In this document: positions 12,377-23,494 of the stretch, piece by piece
Layout: each line of letters begins with the position of its first letter
Numbering within the stretch: the first letter of the stretch is position 1
Assembly: GCF_904849725.1 (NCBI RefSeq)
Contig: NC_058523.1
Span: 111,850,189-111,914,188, forward strand
Length of the DNA stretch: 64,000 nt
Source of the DNA: Hordeum vulgare subsp. vulgare
Taxonomy: Eukaryota > Streptophyta > Magnoliopsida > Poales > Poaceae
Reading direction: 5' to 3'
Made by a program: the position numbers and the translations under genes
The notes under the pieces: generated by a model
Databases searched by the model: none
The model's input: only the letters and a program-made list of their open reading frames with translations
What the model was told of the DNA's origin: nothing

Positions 12377-12710
12377 CATGCCGGAGAACTCATCTAGTTC
12401 CACGCCCCTCTTGCTGGATCAAGAAGGCGGAGATCGTCATCGAGTTGTACGTGTGTGGAATGCGGAGGTGCCGTCCATTCGGCACTTGATCGGGACGGAT
12501 CGTGGGATGGATCGCGAGACGGTTCGTGGGATGGATCATTGGACGGATCATGAAGACGTACCACTACATCAACCGCGTTTATTAACGCTTCCGCTTATCG
12601 ATCTACAAGGGTATGTGGATCCAATCTCCCTCTTGTAGATGAACATCACCAAGATAGGTCTTCATGTGCGTAGAATTTTTTTTTTGTTTCCCACGCAACG
12701 TTACCCAACA
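12377..12710 (+). repeat. truncated BARE 3' LTR
   Basis: The sequence starting GCCGGAGAACTCATCTAG aligns with 9727-10042 of the 5' LTR and ends ACCCAACA at 12710. Only about the last 334 bp of the ~1.8-kb LTR remain. An extra short duplication around CGGGATGGATCG (12490-12550) is absent from the 5' LTR. Confidence 0.88.
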
Positions 12711-12715
12711 CCATC
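12711..12715. repeat. right target-site duplication CCATC of the BARE element
   Basis: Exact match to 8249-8253. Beyond it the Tat gag resumes. Confidence 0.9.
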
Positions 12716-14241
12716 ATCTTGCTCATGGACATGTCTTCTGTCCGACCGAAGTTCAAGTATAGCTCTCAGTACCTCATGCTTGCTTTGAAAGCGCACACTG
12801 CCTCATGCTCGGTGCCATTTTCCACCGTGTGGTGGAGAGTGGTCCAGCGATGGATGAAATCATGCAAAGACTCACTCGGTTTCTGGATACAATGTTGTAG
12901 CTCGGAGAGACAAGCAGGGCGCTTGCAGGTGCCCTCGAAGGTCTTCATGAACATTCGGGCCAAATCTGCCCAGCAGTATATGCTTGAAGGAGCTAGTTGA
13001 TTCGGACAAGCACGGGCCGAACCATCCAGCATTAGGGGCAAGTGCTTCATTGCGACGTTGTCATTGTCGCCGCCTATCATGACTTCCACTCGGTAATCAT
13101 CTAGCCATGTTTCTGGCTTGGATTCACCGGTGAACTTGCTTATTCCGGCCGCCAACCTGAAGTTGGGGGAAATATCAGCGGAGCGGATTGCTCGGCTGAA
13201 ACACTCGGGGTCGGAGATGACATAGCCACTTCCACTCAGACGATCACCGTCGTATCCGTCACGGTGGGCTCGGCCTCTATCAACCCTCTTCTGAGTGAGA
13301 TAGTCCCTTACATCACGCCTTTGGTCGCGTTCATGGCCCACCGATCGCCTTTCGTCGTTGCGTCGGGGCGCGTACAAACCACTCCGCGGAGGAGAGCGCG
13401 AGCGATGGCGATCTTCGCAATTGAACCGGGGGGAAGCGGATTCCGCCCCTGGTCTCTATATCGATCTTCTCGGCGATCTCCTCTTCTGCGATGCTGGGGA
13501 GAACCCGGGCTGTAAACCGACCGAACAGTGTCTGCTCGGACGGAATTGATGTGCAATCTGTTGTAAGACTGAGAAACAGCGGAATTCTGCTGTTGCGCCG
13601 CGTGTAACAGGGCACGGATCTGCTCCAAACCTCTGCCTGCTTTTGAATTTGATGGCTGGATGGAGTCTGCAATCCTTGCGGCCGCGACCAAGTTGAGGAC
13701 GAGCGTGCGGAATACCTCGATATTGTTATGATGAGAACGCCGACCGGACGCTGGAGGGCGCAGATGATGACGCGCACCCGAAGTATCTCCGGTTTCCCGA
13801 TTGTCCCTATTGGTCCTTGGTGGGCTCTCGTTTGAACCGGCCATGAAGATCTCTGCCACAGGGCTGCAGCTCTTGCACTCGGAAGAAGAGCTAGACGGAT
13901 CTAACACCGAGTGGGAGGTAGCACACGCAGGTGTAGCAGGTTCGATGGCCGCCACCTGCGGCAAAGACGCTTGACGCGCGAGTGCATGACGCACCCAGCG
14001 CTAGAGCCGCGAGCGACCGGATCGCTTGTTGTGACGCACGATGGGGAGCACAGTCGACGGCAGAGTCGATGGTTGGCGAAGAAGAAGTCCGCAGGAACTA
14101 GCGCGGAAGAACGTTGCTCTGTGAACTGGAAGCGCCTCGAGTCAAGAGGTGCCTCCCGAAGCCATGCCGAATCGTCGGCGACAAAAATGAGTGTGCCGAA
14201 AATGATCTCGTGACCCAAGCACAAATCGCCGCCGAAGACAT
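12716..14241 (-). pseudogene. gag: gag N-terminal part of the minus-strand Tat-like element
   Basis: The ATG at 14241-14239 corresponds to the ATG at 20819 of the plus copy. A 1-bp deletion straight after it (within ATGTCTTCGG) breaks the frame. Further on, the 13994-13308 and 13377-12766 frames give gag proper, with FSRAIRSADISPNFRLAAG and KFTGESKPETWLDDYRVE, matching 21107-22060. The gag core ends near 12716 at the BARE insertion. Gag would form the cytoplasmic virus-like particle, but this copy cannot. Confidence 0.82.
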
Positions 14242-14308
14242 GGTGAAGGAGAAAAAACGCAAACTTGCTAGAAGTCGCCTAGACACCTGCCCCACGGTGG
14301 TCGCCAAC

Positions 14309-14873
14309 TCTCGTGGGTATAAGCCTGACACTAGATGAGTAGGGTATGAAACTAGAGGGCAGAGTCCTAGCTACGGCAAGGTTGTATGAGTTCAGGCCCC
14401 TGTGCGGTGGAGGTAACAGCCCTAAGTCTCAGTGCTCTGGAGCTTTTGTGTCGAGTGGAATATAGATGTTACAGAATGCGAACCCTTGTGCCAGAGGGGA
14501 GGGGTGGCTTATATAGAGTGCGCAGCCCCTCATAAGTGTCCAGCCTTCAAGGGTGCAATAAGTGAGATTAAATGCATACGTTACAGGTAACGTATGCCAT
14601 AAATAACAATAACTACAGTAGTCTAACGTACGACCATTAGTCTCTCTGAGGTGGCTTCTCGCCTTCTATGTCGACTGGCTTCTGGTCTTCACCGAGTGGA
14701 ATCCAGTCGTCGACTATAAGATAATCTTTTGAGTGGTTTTCTACCGAGTGGACAAGAGGTTGTCTTAATCCAGTTGGTAGGCATCTTGTGACCTTTAAGC
14801 TAAAAATGAGGTGTCCTTGGGTAGGACTTATAGGTCAGGCCTATGACCCTACCCTAGGGCTCTAACCCCATCA
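14309..14873 (-). repeat. 5' LTR of the minus-strand Tat-like element
   Basis: Reverse complement of the 533-bp LTR at 20219-20751, here about 565 bp and clearly more diverged. The minus-strand start TGATGGGG reads from 14873 and the end is at 14309. The adjacent primer-binding-site remnant (GGTGGTCGCCAAC on the plus strand, about 14290-14308) matches that of the other copy. TATATAA is kept near 14508-14515. Confidence 0.85.
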
Positions 14874-15882
14874 GGTCCCACTATTGTATATTGATCGGAG
14901 AGTGTCTCGGTCATGTCTACATAGTTCTCGAACCCGTAGGGTCTACACACTTAGGGTTCAGTGACGTTTCGGTATAGTTGAGTTATAGGTGTTGGTGACC
15001 GAAGGTTGTTCGGAATCCTGGATGAGATCCTGGATGTCACGAGGAGCTCTGGAATGGTCTGAGGTAAAGATCGATATATAGGAAGTCTTGTTTTGGTCAT
15101 CGGAAAAGTTTCGGGCTCATCGCTAGTGTACCGGGAGTGCCGGGAGGGTGCCGGGGACCACCCAGAGGGGTGTGACGACCCAAGAGCCGTGTGGGTTGTG
15201 AGAAGAGGTGGACCATCCCCTGGTGGGCTGGCTAAAGCCTCTCGATGTCCCATGCAGCTAGGAGAAGAGATAAAAGGCAAAGAACTTTTAAAAGGAAGGG
15301 AAAGGAGGAGTCCTCCCAAAGTAGTCCACCTTCCCACAAGGAGGTGGACTCCACCTTTGGTTCGGCCGACGCCTCTCCTTGGAGGAGGGGCCAAGGCATC
15401 CTCCTCTCCTCTCCTCCTATATATACTAGAGGTTTTGAGGGTTTTGGAGATACAATAATCAGCCACGTGTTGCCCCCTGTTTAGATCCGTCTCTCCTCTA
15501 ATCTAGTTTTCAGCGGTGCTTAGGCAAAGCCCTGCTGGACTAGATCCACCACCATCATCGTCACGCTGTCGCGCTGCCGGAGAACTCATCTACCTCTCCG
15601 CCCCCTCTTGTTGGATCAAGAAGGCGGAGATCATCGTCGAGTTGTACGTGTGCTAAACGCGGAGGTGTCGTCCGTTCGGCGCTATGTCGGGAAGGATCAT
15701 GGAACGGTGGCGATTTGGATCGTGAAGACGTTCCACTACATCAATCGCGTTTCTTAACGCTTCCCGCTTAGCGATCTACAAGGGTATGTGGATCCGATCT
15801 CCCTCTCGTAGATGATCATCACCATGATAGGTCTTCGTGTGCATAGGATTTTTTTTTGTTTCCCATGCAACGTTCCCCAATA
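14874..15882 (+). mobile_element. right part of a BARE/Angela LTR split by the Tat-like element
   Basis: From GGTCCCACTATTG onward the sequence follows the BARE LTR from about position 800 of that LTR (compare 9034 onward). It keeps the TATA region CCTATATATACTAGAGG near 15415 and ends TTCCCCAATA at 15882. The left part should lie outside the window beyond the Tat-like element. No internal region follows, so this is either a solo LTR or a truncated copy. Confidence 0.85.
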
Positions 15883-16280
15883 AGGCCTTGTACAACCTAG
15901 GATTAGTTTTAGGCTGCCTTGGGACGTCCTTCCACCTCCTTGGCCGCCATCCATTGTTCCTCCCACGTCCTTCGTTTGTGTTCTACAGTCAGACCAAGAC
16001 ATCATAGAACCCCGCTTTCATCAATAAGTCTTTCCTCTTATATTCATAATATCCACATTGCAATTTCATTTTCTTGCTTGTTCTTCGTTTGCGTGCAGGA
16101 AACAGACCCTCGTGGTCAGTTTTATCATGCTCCGGTGTGGTCAATAATCTCTCGGAGTTGGTTTAGCGATTGTTAAGGCGCGACGTCATCACACGTTCGT
16201 AGTCGGATCGTAAACGTCTACTCCACCAAAAACGGTAGCCACCATCTCATCGGAAAACAAGGACAACTTCACCTCTATCA
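15883..16280 (+). repeat. 5' LTR remnant of element A
   Basis: Matches the end of the LTR at 47463-48495, from GACCTTGTACGACC onward. The BARE LTR inserted here, with probable duplication AGGCC (15883-15887), inferred by comparison with AGACC at the same place in the 3' LTR. Relative to the 3' LTR it lacks about 80 bp, including CTCCTATATAAG, so the promoter is missing. The LTR ends CTCTATCA at 16280. Confidence 0.8.
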
Positions 16281-16282
16281 AG

Positions 16283-16293
16283 TGGTATCAGAT
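16283..16293 (+). other. primer-binding site of element A
   Basis: TGGTATCAGAT two bases after the LTR end matches the 3' end of initiator-Met tRNA. Confidence 0.8.
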
Positions 16294-17667
16294 TTCCAGA
16301 TTGCTCGGTGAGAATTTCCATTTATCCCTAGATTAGATTTATTATTCTTACCTATTGCCAAAGAAAAAGCCACACAAAAAAAGTTAGATCTATTCATCCT
16401 TTATCCAAGCCAGTATGGGCCATTGCAATTTTCTTTTTAGTGCTTGCATAGTTGAATGATCGTTTGCATCGACGTATCGAGTTGTTGGTCCTAGTGTCTA
16501 GTTACTTTAGAGTTTTGAGTTCTATTCACATTAGTGACACCACCTCTGCATCGTCATCCCTTTCGTTGTCGCCCATCACCATCCATCAATTACCACCACC
16601 AGTTCCCGTAGGTCATTGTCATTATCACACTTGAGGTCGTTCGCATCTCCACTTCATCCAATTTGCATCTTATCTCATCTGTTGGAGAGAAGAGAAAAAA
16701 AAAAGTAAGATAAGAAAAGAGAAGAAAAAAGGTAAAAAAATGATAGAAAAAGAGAGAAGAAAAAAAAACAAATTTCGGATCTATCTAGACTCAATCCAGT
16801 ATCTGAATTCGGATTGGAAACTCTTTTGTGTAGTGTTTAGTAAAACTGGTGTATCTTCCTCATACAAAGTTCGTTTTGGCTCCACGAGTACTCAAATTCG
16901 AGCTATCGACGAGCTACATATGAATAGTTCATCAAGCTAGTTCATTATTGTCACCTCCAAATCGGCTTCTAAATAGGATTTTTTTTCCTTCCGAAGGTCG
17001 CGCACATAGTTTGTCAATATCCTCATACAAAATCGGAATTGAGTGATATTTTTGGATTGACAAGTTTGGGTAAGTGGCAATCTTGAGAAAAATTATCAGA
17101 AATTTGACATAATATTTTCTGGAGAAAAGTTGCAAAGAGAATCTTGGTATATCATGCTTCGCGGTCATTTATCATCACTATCTTTACTGCCATTGTGATC
17201 TTCACTTATATCTTGCTATTTAGAGCTACTTTATATCATCCATTGCTCATACTTGTGGTATGTCATGACTCCTTTAGTGTTCTAGGCTCGCGTCTCTAGT
17301 ACGGTCTAGCCTAGGACCAGCATAGTACCGTCGTTGAGCATTTATTCAACATTGCATCTCTAAATTCATTATTGCTAATCTTTTGCTACCATATATTAAG
17401 CCTTCCTAGCTCCACATATTTCTACACCGTGTATACATACGTTTACCTGGTAATCGCTTTACTCAATCTTCGGAGATATTGACACCGTCGGTTGCCGGTC
17501 ACCACCTGCTACATGACAAGAACTTGTAAGACATTGACATTTGCTTTAGTGTGAGTGTTTTACCACCACATCCTAGTAGTTCATAGGAACAATATTCTTG
17601 GATTTTTGTTTCTGTTCTACTAGTCATAACACGATTCGGAGTTGTCAATTCATGGGTTTCTTCGATC
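16294..17667 (+). other. untranslated leader of element A
   Basis: About 1.4 kb without a credible gene. It has an A/G-rich tract at 16685-16775 and otherwise AT-rich sequence. Small ORFs here are not supported by composition or homology. Confidence 0.6.
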
Positions 17668-18233
17668 ATGGGAGAGGTGCCACCAAACCAACCGTTACGA
17701 GAGGTGCATAGAGATCCAAATGCGCATGATCAAGTTAATGTTTCTATACCACCATTTAATGGCCATTTTAGACATGGTTTATATATTGAATGGGAATTTG
17801 AAATAAATGATATATTTGCTTCCCATAATTTTGCTGAACATAAGAAAGTTAAGGTCGAGGTTGGTTCTTTCACCGGTTATGCTTTAGTTTGGTGGAGCGA
17901 ATATTGTCGGTTATACCCTGGTTATATACTTACTACTTGGGATGATTTGAAACTTACCATGAGACACACTTTCGTTCAGCCTTATTATACTCGTGACATG
18001 ATTAAAAATTTACAACATTTAAAACAAGGTAGTGACACCGTAACAAAATATTATGATGATTTACAAACGACCTTGTTGCATTCCTCATTAGAAGAAGTGA
18101 AGAAGATTTTATGAATAGATTTTTGGGATGATTAAACCGTGATATTCACGAGATACTAAATTATGAAAAGTGTTATCCTATGGATCGTTTGTTTCGTCTT
18201 GCTTGCAAAGCTGAACAGGAAATAAAACGACGT
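17668..18233 (+). pseudogene. gag: gag of element A, N-terminal part, split by element B
   Basis: ATG at 17668 opens 148 codons typical of plant Ty3/Gypsy gag: an IPPFNGHF start, WEFEINDIFASHNF, a WWSEY motif, and RHTFVQPYYTRDM. A frameshift near 18100 moves the continuation to another frame, including ILNYEKCYPMDRLFRLACKA and EQEIKRRV. The reading continues after element B at 38008. A stop within that stretch (near 18132) shows decay. Gag is the structural particle protein. Confidence 0.75.
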
Positions 18234-18238
18234 GTTGC
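18234..18238. repeat. left target-site duplication GTTGC of element B
   Basis: Matches GTTGC at 38003-38007. Confidence 0.9.
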
Positions 18239-19896
18239 TAATGACGAGATGATGTATATACTTCTCGCACCCTGTTGGTTACCCCAAGTGGAAGGTTGAG
18301 ATGTAGCCAACAGCAAGTTTTCCCTCACACGGGAACTGTAAGGTTTATCGAACCAGGAGGACTCCTAGGACCAACAAGTAGGTGTCTTCTGTCCTGGTCA
18401 GCAGAAGATGTGGACCTGCACACACAACAAATAACTTTGCTCCCAACGAGTACAGAGAGGATGTCAATCTCTCTGGCCTTGTAGTTTGCAAAGGATCAAA
18501 ACACAAGCGGGAAAGTAATAGTGATTGCAACAGAAAAGTAAATGAAAGTGGTAAATGATGGAGGTCTAAACAATGATGGTGATATGGACCGGAGTCACAT
18601 GATGTTCACTAGTGATGTCTCTCTCCCAAAATACGATAAACAACTATGCTTGGGGTAAAGAAAACACAGTTGGGCAATTGACAGAATTATGAGCGCATCG
18701 CGATGCTAATTATGCTACTTGATAGTTAGAGGTTCAATAGTAATGGGCAGTACGCCAAGACAAGTAGACTGTTTATTCATCCGCATCTACTTACTAATCA
18801 TCCACCTTGAGATATCTATCTAGAACATCTTGCCGATATTAAGTTGCGAGCCCCACCCAAAGTGTAAACTCAAAGCAACAGACAACTGCATTAACGAACT
18901 ATGCGTAAGGTAAACAATCCTTGCAACCATGGTCACAAGCACCGTTGTTTTCTCCCTGGTGGCAACAGAACATCCCCTAGTCTCATGTTTCTGTCACTCA
19001 AGCTAGACATCGAGGGGCATGAACCCACAATCATGCATAATGCTCCCTCTTGGAGTTACAATCTACTACTCGGCCAAAGAAATAAATAACAATGGAGAAC
19101 ATGCATGAATCACTAAAGAACATAATATAAAAGGATAATCAAATATATAACTCATAACAATTTGAACATAATCTCATAATCCATCAGATCCCAACAAACC
19201 GAGCATAGCAATAGCAAGAGAATTACATAGATGCCTTGATCATGTAGGGCAGCTCACAAGGACTAACCGTTGAAGCACAAGATTGGAGAGAAGACATCAC
19301 ATAGCTACTGGTCATGGACTCATGGTCCAAGGAGGACTATTCACGGCATGTCCGGGAAGCGTCCTTGGCAGTGGAGAAGCTTCCGAAGGTCAATCCTACC
19401 TCCGGCAAGGTGCCGGGAAGAGGTCTCCTAACGCTCCCGATCTCGGAAGCACTGCGACGGCGGAACGATGGAGAAATTTGCGATTCTAGAAGTTGTGGAA
19501 GGGTTTCCTCTAGGGACTCTAAATATAGGCCAAAGGAGGGCACTGGAGAAGGTGGGGCCCACCCAGGCAGCCTCTTAGCGCGGCCTAGGGCCTGGCCACG
19601 CTAGCAGGTCGTCTTGGGTAGCCCGTGGCCCCCTCTAGCCCATCTTCGGTGATCTCGAAGCTTCTGTTTCGCTGATTTTCTATATATTTTTCCTGGAATT
19701 TTTCGGGCTTCGAAAAATTGGGTAAAAGCCCCTACAAAATAGACATCAGCAGACAGAAACTGGCACTGGGTGCACTGAGTTAGTAGGTTAGTCCAAATAT
19801 GTGTAAAATGATATAAAAGTGTAGCAAAACATATAACAATGTCACCCAAAAGATCATGGAACAAGCAGAAATTATAGATACGTTTGGGACGTATCA
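18239..19896 (-). repeat. 3' LTR of element B
   Basis: On the minus strand it starts TGATACGTCCCAAACG at 19896 and ends at 18239. The plus-strand left end TAATGACGAG corresponds to TGATAACGAG in the other LTR, with two substitutions including the terminal dinucleotide. Confidence 0.88.
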
Positions 19897-20213
19897 ACAT
19901 CCCCAAGCTTAAATTCTGCTCGTCCTCGAGTAGATAAATGATAACACAATAATTTCTGTGATGACATGCTAACACACATATAAGAACTTCAAAGTAAAGC
20001 AAGTGAGATATGCAATTCAAGTCAAGACAATAACAAGGAAGAGTCTATATCTAGTATTGAGTTTAGCAAAGTAAGAACATAAGGGTGCAAGAGCTCTCGT
20101 TGTCCGTGACTCGAATGTCTCCAAATGGTGTTTGCATGCAAGAAGTGGGAGATTGGTTGAGATCATAAAATATTTTTTAACTGAGAACTCAATCTAGTAA
20201 AATTTCACACTTG
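19897..20213 (-). other. 3' internal end and polypurine tract of element B
   Basis: Non-coding. On the minus strand it ends AAGCTTGGGGATGT directly before the LTR, a good polypurine tract for plus-strand priming. The upstream part includes CTACTCGAGGACGAGCAG, as in element C at 44590-44607. Confidence 0.7.
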
Positions 20214-20218
20214 GTCTC
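20214..20218. repeat. left target-site duplication GTCTC of the plus-strand Tat-like element
   Basis: Matches GTCTC at 32777-32781 exactly. Confidence 0.93.
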
Positions 20219-20751
20219 TGATGGGGTTATGGTCCCAGGGTAGGGTCATAGGCATGCCCTATAGGTCCTACCCAAGGACTACCCTTCATAGAGGACAAGT
20301 CCCTTAGACAGTTCCGACTGAACTAAGGACTCCCCCATCATCCAGTCGGTGACAAGCATTCGGAGCGTATTTAACGTACCGACTGAATTCCACTCTGTAC
20401 ATCGTAACCTCCCAGGAGGGCAACGGTCATACATTTTCATACACCATTATTAGCATTTAAGGCATACGTTACCTGTAACGTAGGCATTTATTCACCACTA
20501 TTCCACCCCTGTCCACCGGGCCGTTGTGGAGGGCAGCGCACTCTATATAAGCCGCCCTTCCCCACTGGTGCAGGGGTTGGCATTTACTGTAATCTGATAT
20601 TCCACTCGACACTAAGCTCCCAAGAGCACTGAGACGTAGGGCTTTTACCTCCACCATAGAGGGGCCTGAACTCATACAACCTCACCATAGCTAAGGCTCT
20701 GCCCATCCTTTCGTACCCTACACATCTACTGTCACACTTATACCCACGACA
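20219..20751 (+). repeat. 5' LTR of the plus-strand Tat-like element
   Basis: 533 bp. TATATAA at 20544-20550 is the likely promoter for the genomic transcript. It is the same length as the 3' LTR, with about 15 substitutions. Confidence 0.93.
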
Positions 20752-20752
20752 G

Positions 20753-20771
20753 TTGGCGCCCACCGTGGGGC
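20753..20771 (+). other. primer-binding site of the Tat-like element
   Basis: TTGGCGCCCACCGTGGGGC follows the LTR end by one base. It starts with the TGGCGCC core common in plant Gypsy primer sites. I do not assign the tRNA with confidence. The minus-strand copy retains the same sequence with changes near 14290-14308. Confidence 0.75.
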
Positions 20772-20818
20772 AGGCGTCTAAGCGACTTCCGGTGAGTTTG
20801 CAACTTCATCTTTTCATT

Positions 20819-22880
20819 ATGTCGTTCGGCGGAGATTTGTGCATGCGTCATGAGATCCTCTTCGGCACGCTCTCCTTCATCGTTGACGATTCGGCATGGC
20901 TTCGGGATGCGCCTCTCGACGTCGAAGCGCTCCCTAGTCGCGAGGCTTCGCACTCCCGTGCCGGTGCCCGCGGCGTCCTTCTTCTCCAGCAATCGGCCCC
21001 ATTGTCGATCTTCGCCCCCGTCACGCGCCGCAACAAGCGGTCCCGCCGTCCGTGGCTCCAGCGTTGGGTGTGACACGCCCAGGCGCGACAGAACGCGTCT
21101 TCTCAAGTGGCGGTCCTCGAGTCGGTTGTGGTCGCGCCACCGTCCCAGTGCTTGGACTCAGTTCCGACTGAGTTACCTTCCGAGTACTTGGGTCGTGGGC
21201 CTGCAGCCGAAGTTCTCATGGCTGATTCCCATGAAAGTTCCCTCCGAACTGGTCGGAACGAGCATGAGGTCGGCGAATCATCCGGCGCTCGTCGTCAACA
21301 CCGCCGTTCTGCCAATCGGCGCACTCGCCAGAGCAACGTCGAGGTGTTCCGCACACCCGTCCTCAACCTGGCTGCCGCTGCCAAGATAGCCGATTCCCTC
21401 CAGCCGACTGATTCAGAGTCTGGTAGAGGGATCGAGCAGATCCGTGCCCTGTTGCACACGGCGCAGCAGCTGAATTCGGCGGTCTCCCAGTCGCACAATA
21501 GGATCCACAACAGTTCTGTTCACGTGAACACGCATCGGTCAGTTTTTAGCCCCGACTCTCATCAGCGACGCAGAGGGGGCAGCCGTTCCATGAATCTCGT
21601 AGATCGTCGCCGTTCACGCACCCCTCCGCGGGGTGGGCCTTACGGGCCCCGACATCACGATGATCGGCGTTCAGTCGGTGACGCGTATGATCCAAGGCCC
21701 GACGCAAGAGGGTACATCGCCCAGAGGAAGGTCGACAGGAGTCGAGCCCACCGTGATGGTCACGATAGAGACCGTCCGAGTGGTAACAGGACCATTGTCT
21801 CTGGTCCCGAGTGCTTCAGTCGGGTCATCCGTTCAGCTGACATCCCTCCCAACTTTCGATTGACGACGGGGATCAGCAAGTTCACAGGAGAGTCCAAGCC
21901 AGAAACATGGTTGGACGACTACCGAGTGGCGGTCCAGATCGGTGGCGGAGATGACCAGGTCGCCATGAATCATCTCCCCGTGATGCTCGACGGCTCAGCA
22001 CGAGCGTGGCTGAACCAGTTGGCTCCATCGAGCATCTATAGCTGGGCAGATCTGTCTTGAGTCTTCATCAGGACCTTCGAGGGCACGTGCAAACGCCCTG
22101 CTGGTCTCGTGGAGCTCCAGCAGTGTGTCTAGAAGCAGAATGAACCCCTGCGCGATTTCATCCAGCGCTGGACGACCCTCTACCACACGGTGGAGAACGT
22201 TACAGAGCACCAAGCAGTCTGCGCCTTCAAGGCAGGCGTGCGGTACAGAGATCTGTACCTGAAGTTCGGTCGGACAGGCGACATCTCCATGAGCAAGATG
22301 ATGGAGATAGCCGCACGCTATGCAAATGGCGAAGAAGAGGACCACATACGTAGCGGCAAGCATATGGCAGTCGCCGATGGAGATGGGAACAACAATCGGA
22401 AGCAGAAGCAGAAAGCTCCGTCCACTCCGCACACAGAGGAAGCAGCCGTTACCAATGCCAAGTTCAAGGGCAACGGGAAAGCTCAGTACACCCCCAAGAA
22501 GAAACAGTTCGGGAATTCCATCCTGGATCAGCCATGTCCAATCCACACGAAGATGGACGAAGAAGGCAACGCCATATTCCCGAAGCACACCACTCGGCAA
22601 TGTCGCCTCCTGATCCAAGGTTTCGGCGAAGGACAGCCGAGTGAAAAGGACAACGATCAGGATGATGAGGACAAGGAGGATCCATTCCCCCAAGTCCATG
22701 CAACATTGATCATTTTTGCTCACGTGGAAAGCAAGAGTCGATTGAAGCTGGTGAACAGGGAGGTGAACATGGCAACCCCAACCAACCCCACGTTCCTCAA
22801 ATGGTCTCAGACTGCGATCACCTTCGATCAGTCGGATCATCCAGCACACGTGCCCACCCCAGGGAGGCAAGCTCTGGTCG
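20819..22880 (+). pseudogene. gag: gag of the plus-strand Tat-like element
   Basis: ATG at 20819 begins MSFGGDLCMRHEILFG, and the same frame runs to 23494. It is broken by TGA at 21071, TGA at 22058 and TAG at 22130. The conserved gag core is at about 21800-22320, with FSRVIRSADIPPNFRLTTG, KFTGESKPETWLDDYR, the motif DGSARAWLNQLAPSS, and RYANGEEED. The N-terminal third is Arg/Ser-rich with many RRR clusters, suggesting nucleic-acid binding. The TGA at 22058 replaces an Arg codon seen in the other copy and looks like CGA to TGA deamination. Gag builds the particle that holds the RNA. Confidence 0.85.
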
Positions 22881-23494
22881 TCGACCCGGTGGTGGAAGGA
22901 GTCCGACTGCGCAAAATCCTCATGGACGGCGGCAGCGGCTTGAACATCATGTACGCCGACACTCTCAAGGGGATGGGCATTCCGATGTCCAAACTTAGCG
23001 AGACCAACATGCAGTTCCACGGAGTTGTCCCAGGACGAAAGGCCAAGTCACTCGGCCAGATCGCGTTGGACGTCGTTTTCGGCTCCGACAAGAACTTCCG
23101 CAAGGAAAAGCTGACATTCGAGGTGGTGGACTTCCAGAGTGCATACCATGCAATTCTGGGCCGTCCGGCGTATGCGCGTTTCATGGCCCGTCCATGTTAC
23201 GTGTATTTGAAGCTGAAGATGTCGGGTCCCAAAGGTGTGATCACGGTCACAGGCAATCGACAGCGGGCCGAGGAGTGTCTGCAGCAGGGATTGTGGATTG
23301 CCGATCAGCAGATGGCTATCCTAGAGCTGGATGAGTACAAGAAGACAGCCGACCCCGCTGACTTGATGCGTTCGAAAAAGCCAGCTTCGGAGTCCGCATT
23401 CCAGTCGGAGGGAGACACGAAGAAAGTCAACATCCACCCGACGAATGACGCCGCTGCCCCAACGAACATCTCCACCACCCTTGATCCAAAATAG
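22881..23494 (+). pseudogene. pro: aspartic protease region of the Tat-like element
   Basis: In the same frame as gag. The active-site segment ILMDGGSGLNIMYADTL is at about 22916-22966, with Asp followed by GGS, as in plant Gypsy proteases. The FEVVDFQSAYHAILGRPAY segment near 23118-23172 is the second conserved block (ILGRP). The frame ends at TAG 23492-23494 after LDPK, then continues in frame as EAELIQFLRENWDIFAWKP, the usual start of the RT region. The protease would cut Gag-Pol inside the particle. It is inactive only because the polyprotein upstream is broken. Confidence 0.8.

Larger units (their letters stand above)
8254..12710 (+). mobile_element. BARE-1/Angela/WIS-type Copia element, internal deletion derivative
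   Basis: The 5' LTR starts with TGTTGCAAATATGCCCTAG, the recognised BARE/Angela start, and the element is flanked by CCATC on both sides. It is 4457 bp long against roughly 9 kb for full-length members. The left LTR is complete, the internal region keeps only leader, gag and the protease start, and the right LTR keeps only its last ~334 bp. Integrase, RT and RNase H are missing. It is dead and could move only by recombination. Confidence 0.93.
472..14873 (-). mobile_element. Tat/Retand-like Ty3/Gypsy retrotransposon, minus strand, nested and decayed
   Basis: Read on the minus strand the order is LTR (14873-14309), primer-binding site, gag, protease, RT, RNase H, integrase, a ~71-bp tandem repeat array, then a gene on the opposite strand. 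This is the layout of the plus-strand copy at 20219-32776, and the proteins match it domain by domain. The 3' LTR is beyond the left window edge. The body is interrupted by a BARE element at 8254-12710 and by the LTR at 1-471. Frameshifts and stops occur throughout, so it is not autonomous. Its LTR end at 14873 is followed by GGTCC in the middle of a BARE LTR, consistent with a 5-bp target site whose partner lies outside the window. Confidence 0.85.
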
